Positions 1 to 9,193 of a DNA stretch of 64,000 bases are shown one piece after another. Position 1 is the first letter of the stretch. The number at the start of each line of letters is the position of its first letter. A program made the position numbers and the translations under genes. Origin of the DNA: Bacilliculturomica massiliensis (GTDB lineage Bacteria > Bacillota > Clostridia > Peptostreptococcales > Anaerovoracaceae); the NCBI RefSeq assembly GCF_900605495.1, contig NZ_LR027591.1, positions 62,001 to 126,000 of the forward strand, read 5' to 3'. The notes below the pieces were generated by a model, which searched no databases, had not been told where the DNA came from, and saw only the letters and a program-made list of their open reading frames with translations.

Positions 1-1058
1 ATCGGTCCGGCCATAACGATGGCCACCGTATTGTTCGCCGTGGAGATATCCACCAGGGAAGCCAGAGCCGCGATCCCCAGCTGTCCCCCCTTCCTGCTTC
101 GGATCTTGGATCTGATCAGATTCAAGATGAAATCGACGCCGCCGTTTTCCTTCACCAGCGATATGATGCAGGCCACGGTGATGGAAATGACCGTGATGTC
201 GTACATTCCCGTCACTCCGCCGCCTACTGCGGTAAAGATCTGACTCAGGGGTATCGTTCCGGTGAACACGCCCACGACCAGAGACGCCGCGATGCCGCTG
301 ATGAGCACGACGAACACATTGATGCCTATGAGCGCTCCAAAGAGAACGATCATATAGGGAACGACCTTGAAAATATTGTACGGCAGCGCCTCTGTGATCT
401 CAAAATCACCCTGCATCGTCAGTGCAAACAGTATGATCATCGTCAGGATCGCAGCGGGCAGCACGATAAAGAAATTGGCTTTGAATTTGTCCTTCATTTC
501 GCAGCCCTGGGTCCGGACAGCTGCGATGGTCGTATCCGATATCATGGAGAGATTATCCCCGAACATAGCGCCGCAGCACACAGCGGAGATGCAGACAGGA
601 AGCGCGAAGCCCGTCTTTCCGCTGATCTCCGCCGCGATGGGAGCCAGCACCGCGATGGTGCCCATGGACGTTCCCATAGAGACGGAGATAAAACAGCCGA
701 TGATGAAGAGTCCCACCACCGCGATCTTCCCAGGAAGTATGGAAAGCCCGAGATTCACCACGCTCTCCACGCCGCCTGCAGCCGTCACCGATCCGGAAAA
801 ACCGCCGGCCACCAGGAAGATCAGACACATGATGATGATATTCTCATCGCCCACGCCCCTTGCCACCACCGCAAATTTTTCGCTGAAATTCAGTTTCCTG
901 TTCTGCAGAAACGCCACGAGAAGCGCGATCAAAAAACCTACGATGGCAGGCATACTGTAAAAATCCCCCATCAGCACCCCCGTGCCGATAAAAATGAGCA
1001 AAAATACTCCGATGGGCAGGAGCGCCATCGGATTTCCTTTTCTGTTCTGCTGATCCAT
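1..1058 (-). CDS. NhaC-family Na+/H+ antiporter, C-terminus beyond the window
   Basis: The reading frame runs from an ATG at 1058 (GGAGGAAAGT just upstream) to the left edge without a stop, giving about 352 residues of a protein likely near 430-470. It is highly hydrophobic, with repeated 20-residue membrane segments beginning at about residue 12, and contains the NhaC-like stretches CGAMFGDNLSMISDTT and DISTANNTVAIVMAGP. NhaC-family members exchange Na+ for H+ or couple Na+ to organic acid exchange. It is more distant from the four other NhaC-type proteins in this window than three of those are from each other. No sigma-54 promoter is visible upstream. Substrate unknown. Confidence 0.85.
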   Translation of the reverse strand, partial: MDQQNRKGNPMALLPIGVFLLIFIGTGVLMGDFYSMPAIVGFLIALLVAFLQNRKLNFSEKFAVVARGVGDENIIIMCLIFLVAGGFSGSVTAAGGVESVVNLGLSILPGKIAVVGLFIIGCFISVSMGTSMGTIAVLAPIAAEISGKTGFALPVCISAVCCGAMFGDNLSMISDTTIAAVRTQGCEMKDKFKANFFIVLPAAILTMIILFALTMQGDFEITEALPYNIFKVVPYMIVLFGALIGINVFVVLISGIAASLVVGVFTGTIPLSQIFTAVGGGVTGMYDITVISITVACIISLVKENGGVDFILNLIRSKIRSRKGGQLGIAALASLVDISTANNTVAIVMAGP

Positions 1059-1189
1059 ACTTTCCTCCATCTATTTTTCTTATGTTCGTTTGTTCTCACC
1101 CGATCCATCCACGGCATGGGCGTTCCACACCGCCCTCAGGCCGTGTCCGCTGTTCGCAGGCTGCGCGCCGCCCGGCGCAAAACGCCGCA

Positions 1190-1345
1190 TGCCCCCGGTC
1201 CGCCGCGCACAGGATCGTATAATAGCCGCTCTGCGGCCATTCTGTCCTGACCGGACGCAGGCCGGCGGGACAGAATCCGCGCATGGCGTCCGCCGCGCAC
1301 AGAATCATATAATAGCCGCTCTGCGGCTATTATATCATATACCCG
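1190..1345. repeat. Intergenic hairpin repeat, locus 1 (two copies)
   Basis: Two copies of a unit that reads roughly CCGCCGCGCACAGRATC, then ATAATAGCCG-CTCTGCGG-ATT, lie at about 1197-1246 and 1287-1340. Each ends in a palindrome around AGCCGCTCTGCGGCT. Between them ATTCTGTCC (from 1239) pairs with GGACAGAAT (to 1276). The same arrangement is at 22262-22512. Confidence 0.7.
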
Positions 1346-1517
1346 TAAAAAAACAAACGAACACGCTAAAGGGCCCTGGCAGGTTACTGCGGAAGTTTTG
1401 ACATACGCGGTTTACTCATTGACTTTAAAGATACGGCGGAGCTTTTCCTTTTTGGAAGAATACCCTGACCTTACAAATCCATACTACAAACTTTTGCGAT
1501 TATAACCCTAAAAACAA

Positions 1518-1546
1518 TTGATATCTTTTAGAAAACACGGTACACT
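1518..1546 (+). promoter_or_regulatory. Sigma-70-type promoter of the DUF4143 ATPase
   Basis: TTGATA (1518-1523), 17-bp spacer, TACACT (1541-1546), 24 bp before the start codon at 1570. The gene has AGGAGGTGAAGTAA as ribosome binding site. Confidence 0.6.
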
Positions 1547-1569
1547 ATTACTGACAGGAGGTGAAGTAA

Positions 1570-2781
1570 ATGATTTACAGACCCATTTATATTGATAAAA
1601 TAATGGCCTATGCGAATACGCCGTTTGTCAAAATTCTCACCGGAATACGCCGCTGTGGAAAATCGACCATTTTAAAAATGTTGATCGATGAGATGAAAAA
1701 ACGAGGCGTTCGGGATGATCAGATTCTACACTATAGCTTTGACTCTTTAGAATATGAGGATATAAAGACTGCAAAAGCCCTGTTTGCCCACTTGAAACAG
1801 CATTTATTTACGGAAGGCAAAACCTACCTTTTTCTCGATGAGATTCAAGAAGTGGAATCATGGGAAAAAGTAGTAAATTCTCTTATGACAGACTATGAGG
1901 TGGACATTTATGTGACTGGTTCAAATTCCCGGATGATGTCTTCTGAAATATCCACTTACCTGACCGGACGTTATATTTCCTTCCGCATTTATCCATTGTC
2001 CTTTTCTGAGTATATGATCTTCAGAAAGGAATACACAGAAGTTCTTGATCCTCGCACGGAGCTTACAAATTATGTGCGGCTTGGCGGCTTTCCCGCGATC
2101 CATCTGCAAAAATATACGCAGGCTGAAATCTACACGATCGTTAAGGATATTTACAATTCTACGATCTTCACGGACATTGTAAGACGTAATCAAATCCGCA
2201 AGATAGATCAGCTGGAACGCATTGTGAAGTTCGCCTTTGACAATGTTGGACGGACATTTTCCGCTGCTTCACTTTCCAAATATTTAAAAAGCGAGAACCG
2301 TTCGATCGATAACGAAACGGTTTATAACTATCTTAGTAAACTGGAAAGCGCCTATATCCTTCATCGCTGCTCCCGCTTCGATATACAAGGTAAGGAGATC
2401 TTGAAAACACAGGAGAAATTCTATCTGGCCGACCCGTCGCTGCGTTACAGTTTGCTGGGATATACGGCAGATAGTGTGGCGGCAATGTTGGAGAATATCA
2501 TCTATCTGGAATTGCTGCGCCGTGGATATGACGTATATGTTGGAAAATTTGACAACACTGAAATAGATTTCATTGCTGTCAAACAGGAAAACAAACTGTA
2601 TATCCAAGTAGCACAGGAGATCGGCTCTCCCGAAACAGAGCGGCGCGAATACGGCAGGCTGCTTGATATCCGGGATAATTACCCCAAATATGTATTGCGG
2701 GCAGACGCTTTTGCCGGCGGTAATTACGAAGGGATCAAGACTTTGCACGTTGCAGATTTTCTGCTAAGTGATGAGTATTGA
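1570..2781 (+). CDS. ATP-binding protein, AAA plus DUF4143
   Basis: This 403-residue protein has a Walker A motif, GIRRCGKST (about residues 26-34), a Walker B motif, FLDEIQE (about 95-101), and TGSNSRM typical of the archaeal-type AAA ATPases that carry a C-terminal DUF4143 nuclease-like domain (about 200-370 here). Such proteins are common single-gene cargo in gut Clostridia and Bacteroidetes. Their cellular role is not established, and links to toxin-antitoxin or defence functions are speculative. It stands alone, has its own promoter and ends before a bidirectional terminator. Its codon use is visibly AT-richer than the neighbouring genes, suggesting horizontal acquisition. Confidence 0.85.
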   Translation: MIYRPIYIDKIMAYANTPFVKILTGIRRCGKSTILKMLIDEMKKRGVRDDQILHYSFDSLEYEDIKTAKALFAHLKQHLFTEGKTYLFLDEIQEVESWEKVVNSLMTDYEVDIYVTGSNSRMMSSEISTYLTGRYISFRIYPLSFSEYMIFRKEYTEVLDPRTELTNYVRLGGFPAIHLQKYTQAEIYTIVKDIYNSTIFTDIVRRNQIRKIDQLERIVKFAFDNVGRTFSAASLSKYLKSENRSIDNETVYNYLSKLESAYILHRCSRFDIQGKEILKTQEKFYLADPSLRYSLLGYTADSVAAMLENIIYLELLRRGYDVYVGKFDNTEIDFIAVKQENKLYIQVAQEIGSPETERREYGRLLDIRDNYPKYVLRADAFAGGNYEGIKTLHVADFLLSDEY

Positions 2782-2850
2782 GCAGGGAAATGAAGTGTTG
2801 ACTGCAGCCGCACGCCCGGCAGCGGGGCGAAACATTTTTACTGCACCGCA

Positions 2851-2900
2851 AAAAAACAGGTGGAAATACGATCGACCCATCGTTTTCCACCTGTTTTTTT
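2851..2900. terminator. Bidirectional terminator between the ATPase gene and gap
   Basis: AACAGGTGGAAA pairs with TTTCCACCTGTT across a 16-nt loop. An A-run precedes it and a T-run follows, so it serves the plus-strand ATPase gene and the minus-strand gap gene. Confidence 0.8.
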
Positions 2901-3011
2901 AGCGTTTTAAATGAATTCAGTAAGAACAGCCCCGGCCCCGTTCACTTTCCGGCCCAGATACCGGTCTGCGCTCCTGGTCTGTCTGGATCTGCGTCCGGTT
3001 TTATTTCGTCA

Positions 3012-4028
3012 CTATTTGTGATCCACCGAATACATATGCTTGATCAGCATGAGGATCTTGCTGGAATAACCCCACTCGTTATCGTAAAAGGAGATGAACT
3101 TGAAGAACTTATCGTTCAGCTCGATCCCCTCGCGGGCGTCAAAAATGGAGGTGTGCGGATCGCCGATGAAGTCGCTGGAGACCACTTCGTCGTCCACATA
3201 TTCCAGAATGCCTTTCATGGTAGTCTCAGAGGCTTCCTTCACCTTCTTGCAGATGTCCTCATACGAAGTCGGAGTCTTCAGCATGACGTTCAGGTCCACT
3301 ACAGAAACGTCTGTGGTGGGAACGCGGTAGGAAATACCCGTCATTTTTCCTTTCAGAGAAGGAATGACCAGAGCCACGGCTTTCGCCGCGCCTGTTGTGG
3401 AAGGAATGACGTTGCCGAACACGGCCCGTCCGGTCCTCCAGTCTTTCAGGGAACGGCAGTCGACTACCTTCTGCTTGGCCGTAGCCGCGTGAATGGTAGA
3501 CATCAGTCCCTGGTCGATGCCGTAATTATCTTCAAGTACCTTGCACAGCGGAGCAAGGCAGTTGGTGGTACAGGATGCGTTTGATACCACGTTCATGTCA
3601 GGGGTATACGTTTCCTGATTCACACCCATTACAAAAGTCGGAGTAGCGTCCTTCGCCGGAGCGGAGATGACTACCTTCTTAGCGCCTCCCTTGAAGTGAG
3701 CGGAAGCCTTCTCGGTGGTCACATAGGCCCCTGTCGCCTCGATTATATATTCGGCTCCGCAGTCAGACCACGGAATATTGGCGGCGTCGCTCTCGCTGTA
3801 TACCGGAATCTTTTTGCCGTTTACGATAACTCCCTTATCGTATTTTTCCAGAGTCCCGTCAAACCGCCCGAAAACCGTATCGTACTTCATCATGTAAACC
3901 ATGTAGTCCAGATCGGCGTTGCGCACGTTGATGCCGCAGATGTCGATCTCCGGTTCCTGTTTCATTGCGGCGCGAAACACCACTCTGCCGATACGTCCGA
4001 AGCCGTTTAACCCTACTTTAATTCCCAT
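3012..4028 (-). CDS. gap: Type I glyceraldehyde-3-phosphate dehydrogenase
   Basis: Oxidises and phosphorylates glyceraldehyde 3-phosphate to 1,3-bisphosphoglycerate with NAD in cytoplasmic glycolysis or gluconeogenesis. The 338-residue protein has the N-terminal NAD fold [15 protein letters not shown], the active-site motif SNASCTTNC with the catalytic cysteine near residue 153, and the C-terminal WYDNE-like NEWGYS segment (here FYDNEWGYS). The ATG at 4028 was chosen over an upstream start because AAAGGAGGTCC sits directly before it and family proteins begin here. It is monocistronic: the next gene on this strand ends at 4306, and a terminator follows at 2851-2900. Confidence 0.97.
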   Translation of the reverse strand: MGIKVGLNGFGRIGRVVFRAAMKQEPEIDICGINVRNADLDYMVYMMKYDTVFGRFDGTLEKYDKGVIVNGKKIPVYSESDAANIPWSDCGAEYIIEATGAYVTTEKASAHFKGGAKKVVISAPAKDATPTFVMGVNQETYTPDMNVVSNASCTTNCLAPLCKVLEDNYGIDQGLMSTIHAATAKQKVVDCRSLKDWRTGRAVFGNVIPSTTGAAKAVALVIPSLKGKMTGISYRVPTTDVSVVDLNVMLKTPTSYEDICKKVKEASETTMKGILEYVDDEVVSSDFIGDPHTSIFDAREGIELNDKFFKFISFYDNEWGYSSKILMLIKHMYSVDHK

Positions 4029-4305
4029 ATTAAATGGACCTCCTTTTTTACAAAAAACAGTGTTCTCTTCGCGCAGGGACGCGCCGCCCCCATCTGTCTC
4101 TATCCTACCACATATTTCTGGAACTGGCATGGAAAATACAAAAGTTATTTATTTCACAAGAGAAAAAGTAAACTTTTTTACCACTTAAAAAATGATCATC
4201 CCATGCCTCAGCACAAGATGATCATAAACGTTCAAATTTAGCTATAGAAAGCCATTTCCAGCCACATTCGCTCACGGGCCGAACGGGATCTTCGGACCCG
4301 CTCTC

Positions 4306-5964
4306 CTACTCCTGCAGAGCCGCCATGATGGACGGGATCAGCTGCTTTTTTCTGGACACGACGCCGGGCAGCCGGAAAGAATTTTTTGTCTTTTCCTGCC
4401 CTTCTTCCACGAAGGCCTGGGAGAGGATCATCTCCGCCTTTTCACCCTCGTAGATCAGCTCCGTCTCTTCCTCCAAAATGTCTGTGAGCATGAGACAGAC
4501 CATGTCCAGTCCCCGCTCTCTGCTGGCCCCTTCCATATAGGGGATCAATTTATCCTTGATAGCCGCCAGCTCCGCTGCATCCAGAGAGTTGACCTGCCCC
4601 ACCCCAAAACTGATATCGCGGATGGAAAACTTTTTAAAATCCTGATAGAAGATCTCCTCCGCCGACTTTCCTCCGAAATTGCTGCCTGCATGAAACATCT
4701 CCCTAGCAAAGGCCTCTGCCTCGATGCCGGCGATCTCAGCCAGCGCGCGGGCCGCCCGCCGGTCGGCTTCCGTACAGGTGGGCGAGCGGAACATCAGCGT
4801 ATCGGAGAGAATCGCCGCGCAGAGCAGACCGGCCGTCTGTGCAGAGATCTCTTCCCTTTGCTCAAGATACATCTCATAGACGATGGTCGCCGTACAGCCC
4901 ACCGGCTGGTTGCGGAAATAGACCGGCGCCATGGTCTCGATGCTGGCCAGCCTGTGATGGTCGATGATCTCCAGGATCTCTGCCTCGTCGATTCCGTCCA
5001 CCGCCTGATTTTTCTCATTGTGATCTACCAGAATGACCTGTTTCCTCTGCATGTTCAGCAGGAAACGGCGGGAGATCATGCCCACATAATTTCCCTGGCG
5101 GTCCAGCACCGGGAAGTCCCGGTGGCGTTTTTCCGCCATGACCTTCTTCACGTCCTCGGTAAAATCGTCGATGCGGAAGGTCACGATGCCCTCCGATCTC
5201 ATGAAATATCCCACAGGAGCGCTCTGATTGATCAGGCGCGCCGCAGAATATGTGTCGTGGGCCGTAGATATGATGCGGCAGCCCCGCTCCCGGGCCAGCT
5301 TCTGAATGGTCCTCGACACCGGGGCGTCGTTGCAGATGATCAGGCAGGCCGCCTCCAGCTCGATGGCGCAGAGCTGCGCCTCGTAGCGATTGCTTACGAT
5401 GACGATATCGTGGGGCTCCACATACTCCTCGATCATGTCGGGACTGCCGGCAGCCACGTTGATCTTGCCCAGCCCGATGACTTCCTCCGGATCTCCCACG
5501 ATCATTTTTCCTTCCAGCGTATCCAGCAGGTTGGAATACGGCGTTTTCGAACGGGAGAGGATCTGGCTGTCATACACGTCCATATAGGCGGTCACGATAT
5601 CTTTCAGCGTGATGATCCCTTCCAGCGTATCGCCGCTGGTAACGGGAAGCGTCACGGCGCTGGCTCCCTTCATGCGTTCCCATGCCCTTTTCAGAGAGGT
5701 CAGACGGCTGATCCCCTCTACTTCACGGATCTTGATGTCCGATACCTGTGTGCCAACGTCCGCGATGTATTCCGGCACGGAGACCTGAAAACGATCCAGG
5801 ACAAACTGCGTCTCCTCATTGAGCCCTCCGGCTCTCCGCGCGATATATTCTTTTTCTTCATCCCTGCTCTGCTTCAGCGCCGCATAGGCGATGGCCGAAC
5901 AAATGGAATCCGTATCCGGGTTTTTGTGTCCGATCACTGTGACTCTTCCCCGCTGTACTGCCAT
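4306..5964 (-). CDS. Manganese-dependent inorganic pyrophosphatase with CBS and DRTGG domains
   Basis: Hydrolyses pyrophosphate to phosphate. The 552-residue DHH-family protein begins with GHKNPDTDSICSA (metal-binding Asp residues), has DHNEKNQ and IIDHHRL (the DHH core) near residues 310-345, and ends with the DHHA2 substrate-binding domain. About 230 residues are inserted after the N-terminal motif: a CBS pair split around a DRTGG domain, as in the nucleotide-regulated clostridial class (CBS-PPases). From that class one expects inhibition by AMP/ADP and activation by diadenosine polyphosphates. ATG at 5964 follows AAGGAGAAGGA. It lies 50 bp downstream of whiA on the same strand. Confidence 0.92.
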   Translation of the reverse strand: MAVQRGRVTVIGHKNPDTDSICSAIAYAALKQSRDEEKEYIARRAGGLNEETQFVLDRFQVSVPEYIADVGTQVSDIKIREVEGISRLTSLKRAWERMKGASAVTLPVTSGDTLEGIITLKDIVTAYMDVYDSQILSRSKTPYSNLLDTLEGKMIVGDPEEVIGLGKINVAAGSPDMIEEYVEPHDIVIVSNRYEAQLCAIELEAACLIICNDAPVSRTIQKLARERGCRIISTAHDTYSAARLINQSAPVGYFMRSEGIVTFRIDDFTEDVKKVMAEKRHRDFPVLDRQGNYVGMISRRFLLNMQRKQVILVDHNEKNQAVDGIDEAEILEIIDHHRLASIETMAPVYFRNQPVGCTATIVYEMYLEQREEISAQTAGLLCAAILSDTLMFRSPTCTEADRRAARALAEIAGIEAEAFAREMFHAGSNFGGKSAEEIFYQDFKKFSIRDISFGVGQVNSLDAAELAAIKDKLIPYMEGASRERGLDMVCLMLTDILEEETELIYEGEKAEMILSQAFVEEGQEKTKNSFRLPGVVSRKKQLIPSIMAALQE

Positions 5965-6014
5965 TCCTTCTCCTTCCCGGGGTCCCTCCCCAGTTCAAAT
6001 ATCGTGCTGGGCCC

Positions 6015-6971
6015 CTAGGTCCGCGCCCCGGCCCGAATCCGTTCTGCAATTTCGTCCAATTTTTTCAGTCTGTGGTTGATGCCCGACTTTTTCATCGGCG
6101 GATCGGTCATCTCAGCCAGCTCCGCCAGTGTAGCCTCGGGATTTTCCAGCCTCAGCCGTGCCGTCTCGATCAGCTTTTCCGGCAGAGACGCCAGCCCGCG
6201 GGATCTCTCGATCAGCCGAATATTCTCGATCTGGCGTCCGGCTGTGTTTACGGTCTTATCCACATTGGCGCTCTCGCAGTTATTGATGCGGTTGGCTTTG
6301 TTTCGCATTTCCCTCACGATGCGCACGTTTTCGTACTGCAAGAGTTGACCGTGAGCGCCTAATATATTCAAAAAATCAATGATCTGCTCGCTTTCCTTCA
6401 GATAGACCACATATTGGTTCTTCCTTTTTGATACCTTTGACTTCAGTCCAAAGCTGTTTACCAGCCGTTTGACGTCCGCCGCCATATATTCGCTGGCGCA
6501 GACCAGCTCCACGTGATATCCCTTTCCCGGGTCGGTGATCGTCCCGCTGCCCAGAAAAATGCCCCGCAGGCAGGCTTTCTTGCAGCACCGTCTCCGGATC
6601 AGATCCGGATAGATTCCGTCGCTGATATAATTCGACCCTTCCTTCACGCGCAGAATACCCGTTTCACGCAAGATCTGCTCCGCGTTCATCTCCGACGTGA
6701 TGGTCAGTTCGTAGGAATGCCCCTTCTTGAGCACGTGCGCCTCGCTGACCGACAGATCCGCTTTCGCCCCAAAATAGCTCTTGATCAGCTTGATAAAAAG
6801 CCGGGCGATCGCCGGGTTTTCCGTGGACAGCTTGATGTCCATCTTTCCGCCGCCGGCCAGCTGGATGCTTCCGCACATACGAAGAAATCCCGTGATCTCC
6901 GCCAGCATGCAGCATTTTTTGTCGGGCCCGATATGAGTCAATTCATTCTTTGTATCTGTCGAAAAGGACAT
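6015..6971 (-). CDS. whiA: Sporulation/cell division regulator WhiA
   Basis: WhiA is a DNA-binding protein of Gram-positive bacteria with a degenerate LAGLIDADG homing-endonuclease fold joined to a C-terminal helix-turn-helix. This 318-residue protein has the usual length. Conserved segments visible are CCKKACLRGIFLGSGTITDP (about residue 129 on), NRINNCESANVDKT and the C-terminal TLAELAEMTDPPMKKSGINH, the HTH. The start at 6971 follows AAAAAGGAGCTGTGAC. In most Firmicutes whiA is directly downstream of rapZ and yvcK. Here rapZ is about 11 kb away and a catabolic block lies between (see findings). Confidence 0.95.
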   Translation of the reverse strand: MSFSTDTKNELTHIGPDKKCCMLAEITGFLRMCGSIQLAGGGKMDIKLSTENPAIARLFIKLIKSYFGAKADLSVSEAHVLKKGHSYELTITSEMNAEQILRETGILRVKEGSNYISDGIYPDLIRRRCCKKACLRGIFLGSGTITDPGKGYHVELVCASEYMAADVKRLVNSFGLKSKVSKRKNQYVVYLKESEQIIDFLNILGAHGQLLQYENVRIVREMRNKANRINNCESANVDKTVNTAGRQIENIRLIERSRGLASLPEKLIETARLRLENPEATLAELAEMTDPPMKKSGINHRLKKLDEIAERIRAGART

Positions 6972-7056
6972 GTCACAGCTCCTTTTTTACGTTTTCTCTA
7001 TCATATATAAAAAAACGGAAACAGGCAAGCCCCGATCCGCTTTTTTGTCTCTCTTC

Positions 7057-7118
7057 TCGAATCCCGGCCTTACCAGCGGAAAAAAAACACGGACAGGCTC
7101 ACTGCTTCCTGTCCGCGC
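7057..7118 (-). repeat. Direct repeat copy 1: terminator of the TRAP operon at the island's whiA end
   Basis: On the minus strand this is a rho-independent terminator: a GGACAGG/CCTGTCC stem, a 10-nt loop, then eight T residues, just after the stop of the gene at 7138. It matches 16527-16590 in stem, loop and T-run: 7091-7118 equals 16563-16590 in all 28 positions, and the preceding 24 bp are also similar. Confidence 0.85.
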
Positions 7119-7137
7119 GTACCGATCCGCTTTTCTT

Positions 7138-8193
7138 TTACTCCAGTGCGGAGATCATTCCATATTCTGACTGCAGAGCATTCAGCTTCTCTAATGTGGT
7201 GATCGGAACAGGAATGCCTGCCTCCACACGGCGCAGGCAGCAATTGTGTTCGATCTCTCCTGGGAAGCACAGGGGCGTGGCTCCTTCAACAAGTGGCGCT
7301 GATTCAAGATAGCTATGGTAGTATTCCATCCGCTCTTTCATTTCTTCCTTTGAGAGAAACGCCTGCAGATCGATCGCCAACATCATATGCCCAATCTGGC
7401 TGGGTTCCGTGGGATTGCGATACATACTTTTTATTTTGTCGGCAAATATGCCGCTGGTTAAAACGCCGCACAGGATATCGACCACATATGCGAGGCCCAG
7501 CCCCTTGTAGCCGGCGATTGGGAGCAGAAATCCTTTCAGCGCCGCCTCAGGGTCATCCGTGGGATTGCCATCCATGTCGGCAGCCCAGGTAGTGGGAATT
7601 TTAGAACCCTTCTCCGCAGCAAAGCGAAGCTTTCCTTCAGCTACGACAGATAAAGACATATCCAGCATGAACGGATGGTTGCTGTATGTAGGAATTCCAA
7701 TACCGATGGGATTATTGCCAACCAATTTTGCCTTTGCTCCCGGCGCAGTGATTAACGTTGGAACGTCTGTCAGTACAATACCGATCATATCCCTGTCCAC
7801 TGCCAGCTGCGCATAAGCGGCGCCTGCACCGAAATGATTGCTGTTTTTTACGGCGGCAATCCCGACACCAAATTTCTTTGCGGTCTCAATGGCGCACTCC
7901 ATGGCTTTTTTCCCGGCAACACAGCCGGCTGCGTCATCAGCGTCAATCAGCGCAACTGCCGGAGACAACTGCACAATCTTCATATCCGGACAAGGGTTGA
8001 TGGCTCCGCACTTTACGCGTTCCACATAATTGGGAACGCGCAGAATTCCGTGGGAATCCAGTCCCCGGAGATTCGCCGTGGTGATTGTCTCCGCAAACCA
8101 CGCCGCGTCTTCTCCCGACATTCCTACTTTTTCAAACAACTCTGACACAAATGATTTGATTGTCTCAGCTTGGACTATTTTTATATTATCCAT
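7138..8193 (-). CDS. Malate/L-lactate dehydrogenase-family NAD(P)-dependent oxidoreductase (LDH2 type)
   Basis: A 351-residue member of the LDH2/MDH2 family, which reduces 2-oxo acids or cyclic imino acids (malate, lactate, ureidoglycolate, delta1-piperideine-2-carboxylate). Typical motifs: NLRGLDSHGILRVPNYV with the catalytic His near residue 41, NNPIGIGIPT, and GYKGLGLAYVVDILCGVLTSG. The ATG at 8193 was preferred because AGGGAG lies 7 bases before it; an ATG 21 bases upstream lacks a site. It is the last gene of the operon starting at 14229, 22 bp after the D-2-hydroxyacid dehydrogenase. The pairing of two different dehydrogenases suggests handling of a hydroxy- or oxo-acid product. Exact substrate unknown. 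Confidence 0.85.
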   Translation of the reverse strand: MDNIKIVQAETIKSFVSELFEKVGMSGEDAAWFAETITTANLRGLDSHGILRVPNYVERVKCGAINPCPDMKIVQLSPAVALIDADDAAGCVAGKKAMECAIETAKKFGVGIAAVKNSNHFGAGAAYAQLAVDRDMIGIVLTDVPTLITAPGAKAKLVGNNPIGIGIPTYSNHPFMLDMSLSVVAEGKLRFAAEKGSKIPTTWAADMDGNPTDDPEAALKGFLLPIAGYKGLGLAYVVDILCGVLTSGIFADKIKSMYRNPTEPSQIGHMMLAIDLQAFLSKEEMKERMEYYHSYLESAPLVEGATPLCFPGEIEHNCCLRRVEAGIPVPITTLEKLNALQSEYGMISALE

Positions 8194-8215
8194 TTCAATC
8201 TCCCTATGCATCAAT

Positions 8216-9166
8216 CTAGATTCTATTTACACAACATTCCGGAATTTTCCCGCTGAGGACGTCATCAATCCCCCTGGCAATCTGCAGTGACATTTGTTTT
8301 CTTGCGTCCTCACTGATTCCGGCAGTGTGAGGAGACAGCAGTACACGATCCAGCCCGTAAAGAGGGTGTGTAAAATCGGGGGGCTCGGGCGCAAACGCAT
8401 CCAAGGCAGCGCCTGCAATTTTTTTATGGACGAGCGCCTGATACAGCGCGTCCTCATCCACCATTGCACCCCTGGAGAAATTAATTACATACGCCGTGGG
8501 CTTCATCAGAGAAAGTGTATGTTCATTTATAATACGCGTATTCTCTTCCGTCAGCGGCATGTGCAAGGAAATCACATCCGCTTTCCTGCACAGCTCCTCC
8601 ATGCTTTCCGCGCATGTGTACCCCATGGTTTCAATTTGCTCGCGGCTTATAACAGCATCACAGACCAAGACCTTCATGTGAAAAGCCTTTGCAATTTGTG
8701 CCACCTGACCGCCGATTCGGCCGAGGCCCACAATGCCAAAGGTTCGTCCCGCCACATCGTAAAATCCGCCTTCGTCTCTGCACTTCCAATTTTTATTGTG
8801 CATAGCTCTGTCGAAGTAAACCGTTTTCTTATACATTGCACCCATTGCGAAGATGACAGCCTCGGCAACAGAACCGGTATTCGCGGCGCCGGTGGTTAAT
8901 ACCGCGATCCCGTTTTCTGTAGCCGCCTGAACATCGATGTTATCCACACCGATTCCGTTTTTTGCAATCGCTTTCAGGCATTTTCCCGCTTCAATGATGT
9001 CTTTGTCGATCTCCGTCAGCCGTGTAACAATTGCATCTGTATCCGCCACAGCATTTAACAAAAAGGACTTTGCTTCATTATTTGCCACCACGACATTGTA
9101 CTTATTCCGCAATAGATCCATTCCTGCAGGGTGAATTGCTTGAATATATAAAATTTTCTTTTTCAT
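8216..9166 (-). CDS. D-2-hydroxyacid dehydrogenase (phosphoglycerate dehydrogenase-like)
   Basis: This NAD-dependent enzyme of 316 residues should interconvert a D-2-hydroxy acid and its 2-oxo acid in the cytoplasm. It has the Rossmann motif GLGRIGGQVAQIAKAF, LHMPLTEENTRIIN, the catalytic Arg in NFSRGAMVDEDAL, Glu in the FAPEPPDF region and His in LSPHTAG. The start is uncertain: the ATG at 9166 has AAGG about 13 bases upstream, and TTG/GTG codons at 9178/9175 are alternatives. Between the TRAP binding protein and the LDH2-type gene in the island operon. It is not a standard SerA because the regulatory ACT domain is absent. Confidence 0.85.
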   Translation of the reverse strand: MKKKILYIQAIHPAGMDLLRNKYNVVVANNEAKSFLLNAVADTDAIVTRLTEIDKDIIEAGKCLKAIAKNGIGVDNIDVQAATENGIAVLTTGAANTGSVAEAVIFAMGAMYKKTVYFDRAMHNKNWKCRDEGGFYDVAGRTFGIVGLGRIGGQVAQIAKAFHMKVLVCDAVISREQIETMGYTCAESMEELCRKADVISLHMPLTEENTRIINEHTLSLMKPTAYVINFSRGAMVDEDALYQALVHKKIAGAALDAFAPEPPDFTHPLYGLDRVLLSPHTAGISEDARKQMSLQIARGIDDVLSGKIPECCVNRI

Positions 9167-9193
9167 GATTGGCACCAAACCTTAATCCTGTCA

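Larger units (their letters stand above)
1059..1569. other. Intergenic stretch with hairpin repeats and a sigma-70 promoter
   Basis: No convincing gene. It holds two copies of a GC-rich hairpin repeat (about 1200-1345, listed separately) that recur at 22.26-22.51 kb, then an AT-rich segment with the promoter of the ATPase gene at 1570. Confidence 0.6.
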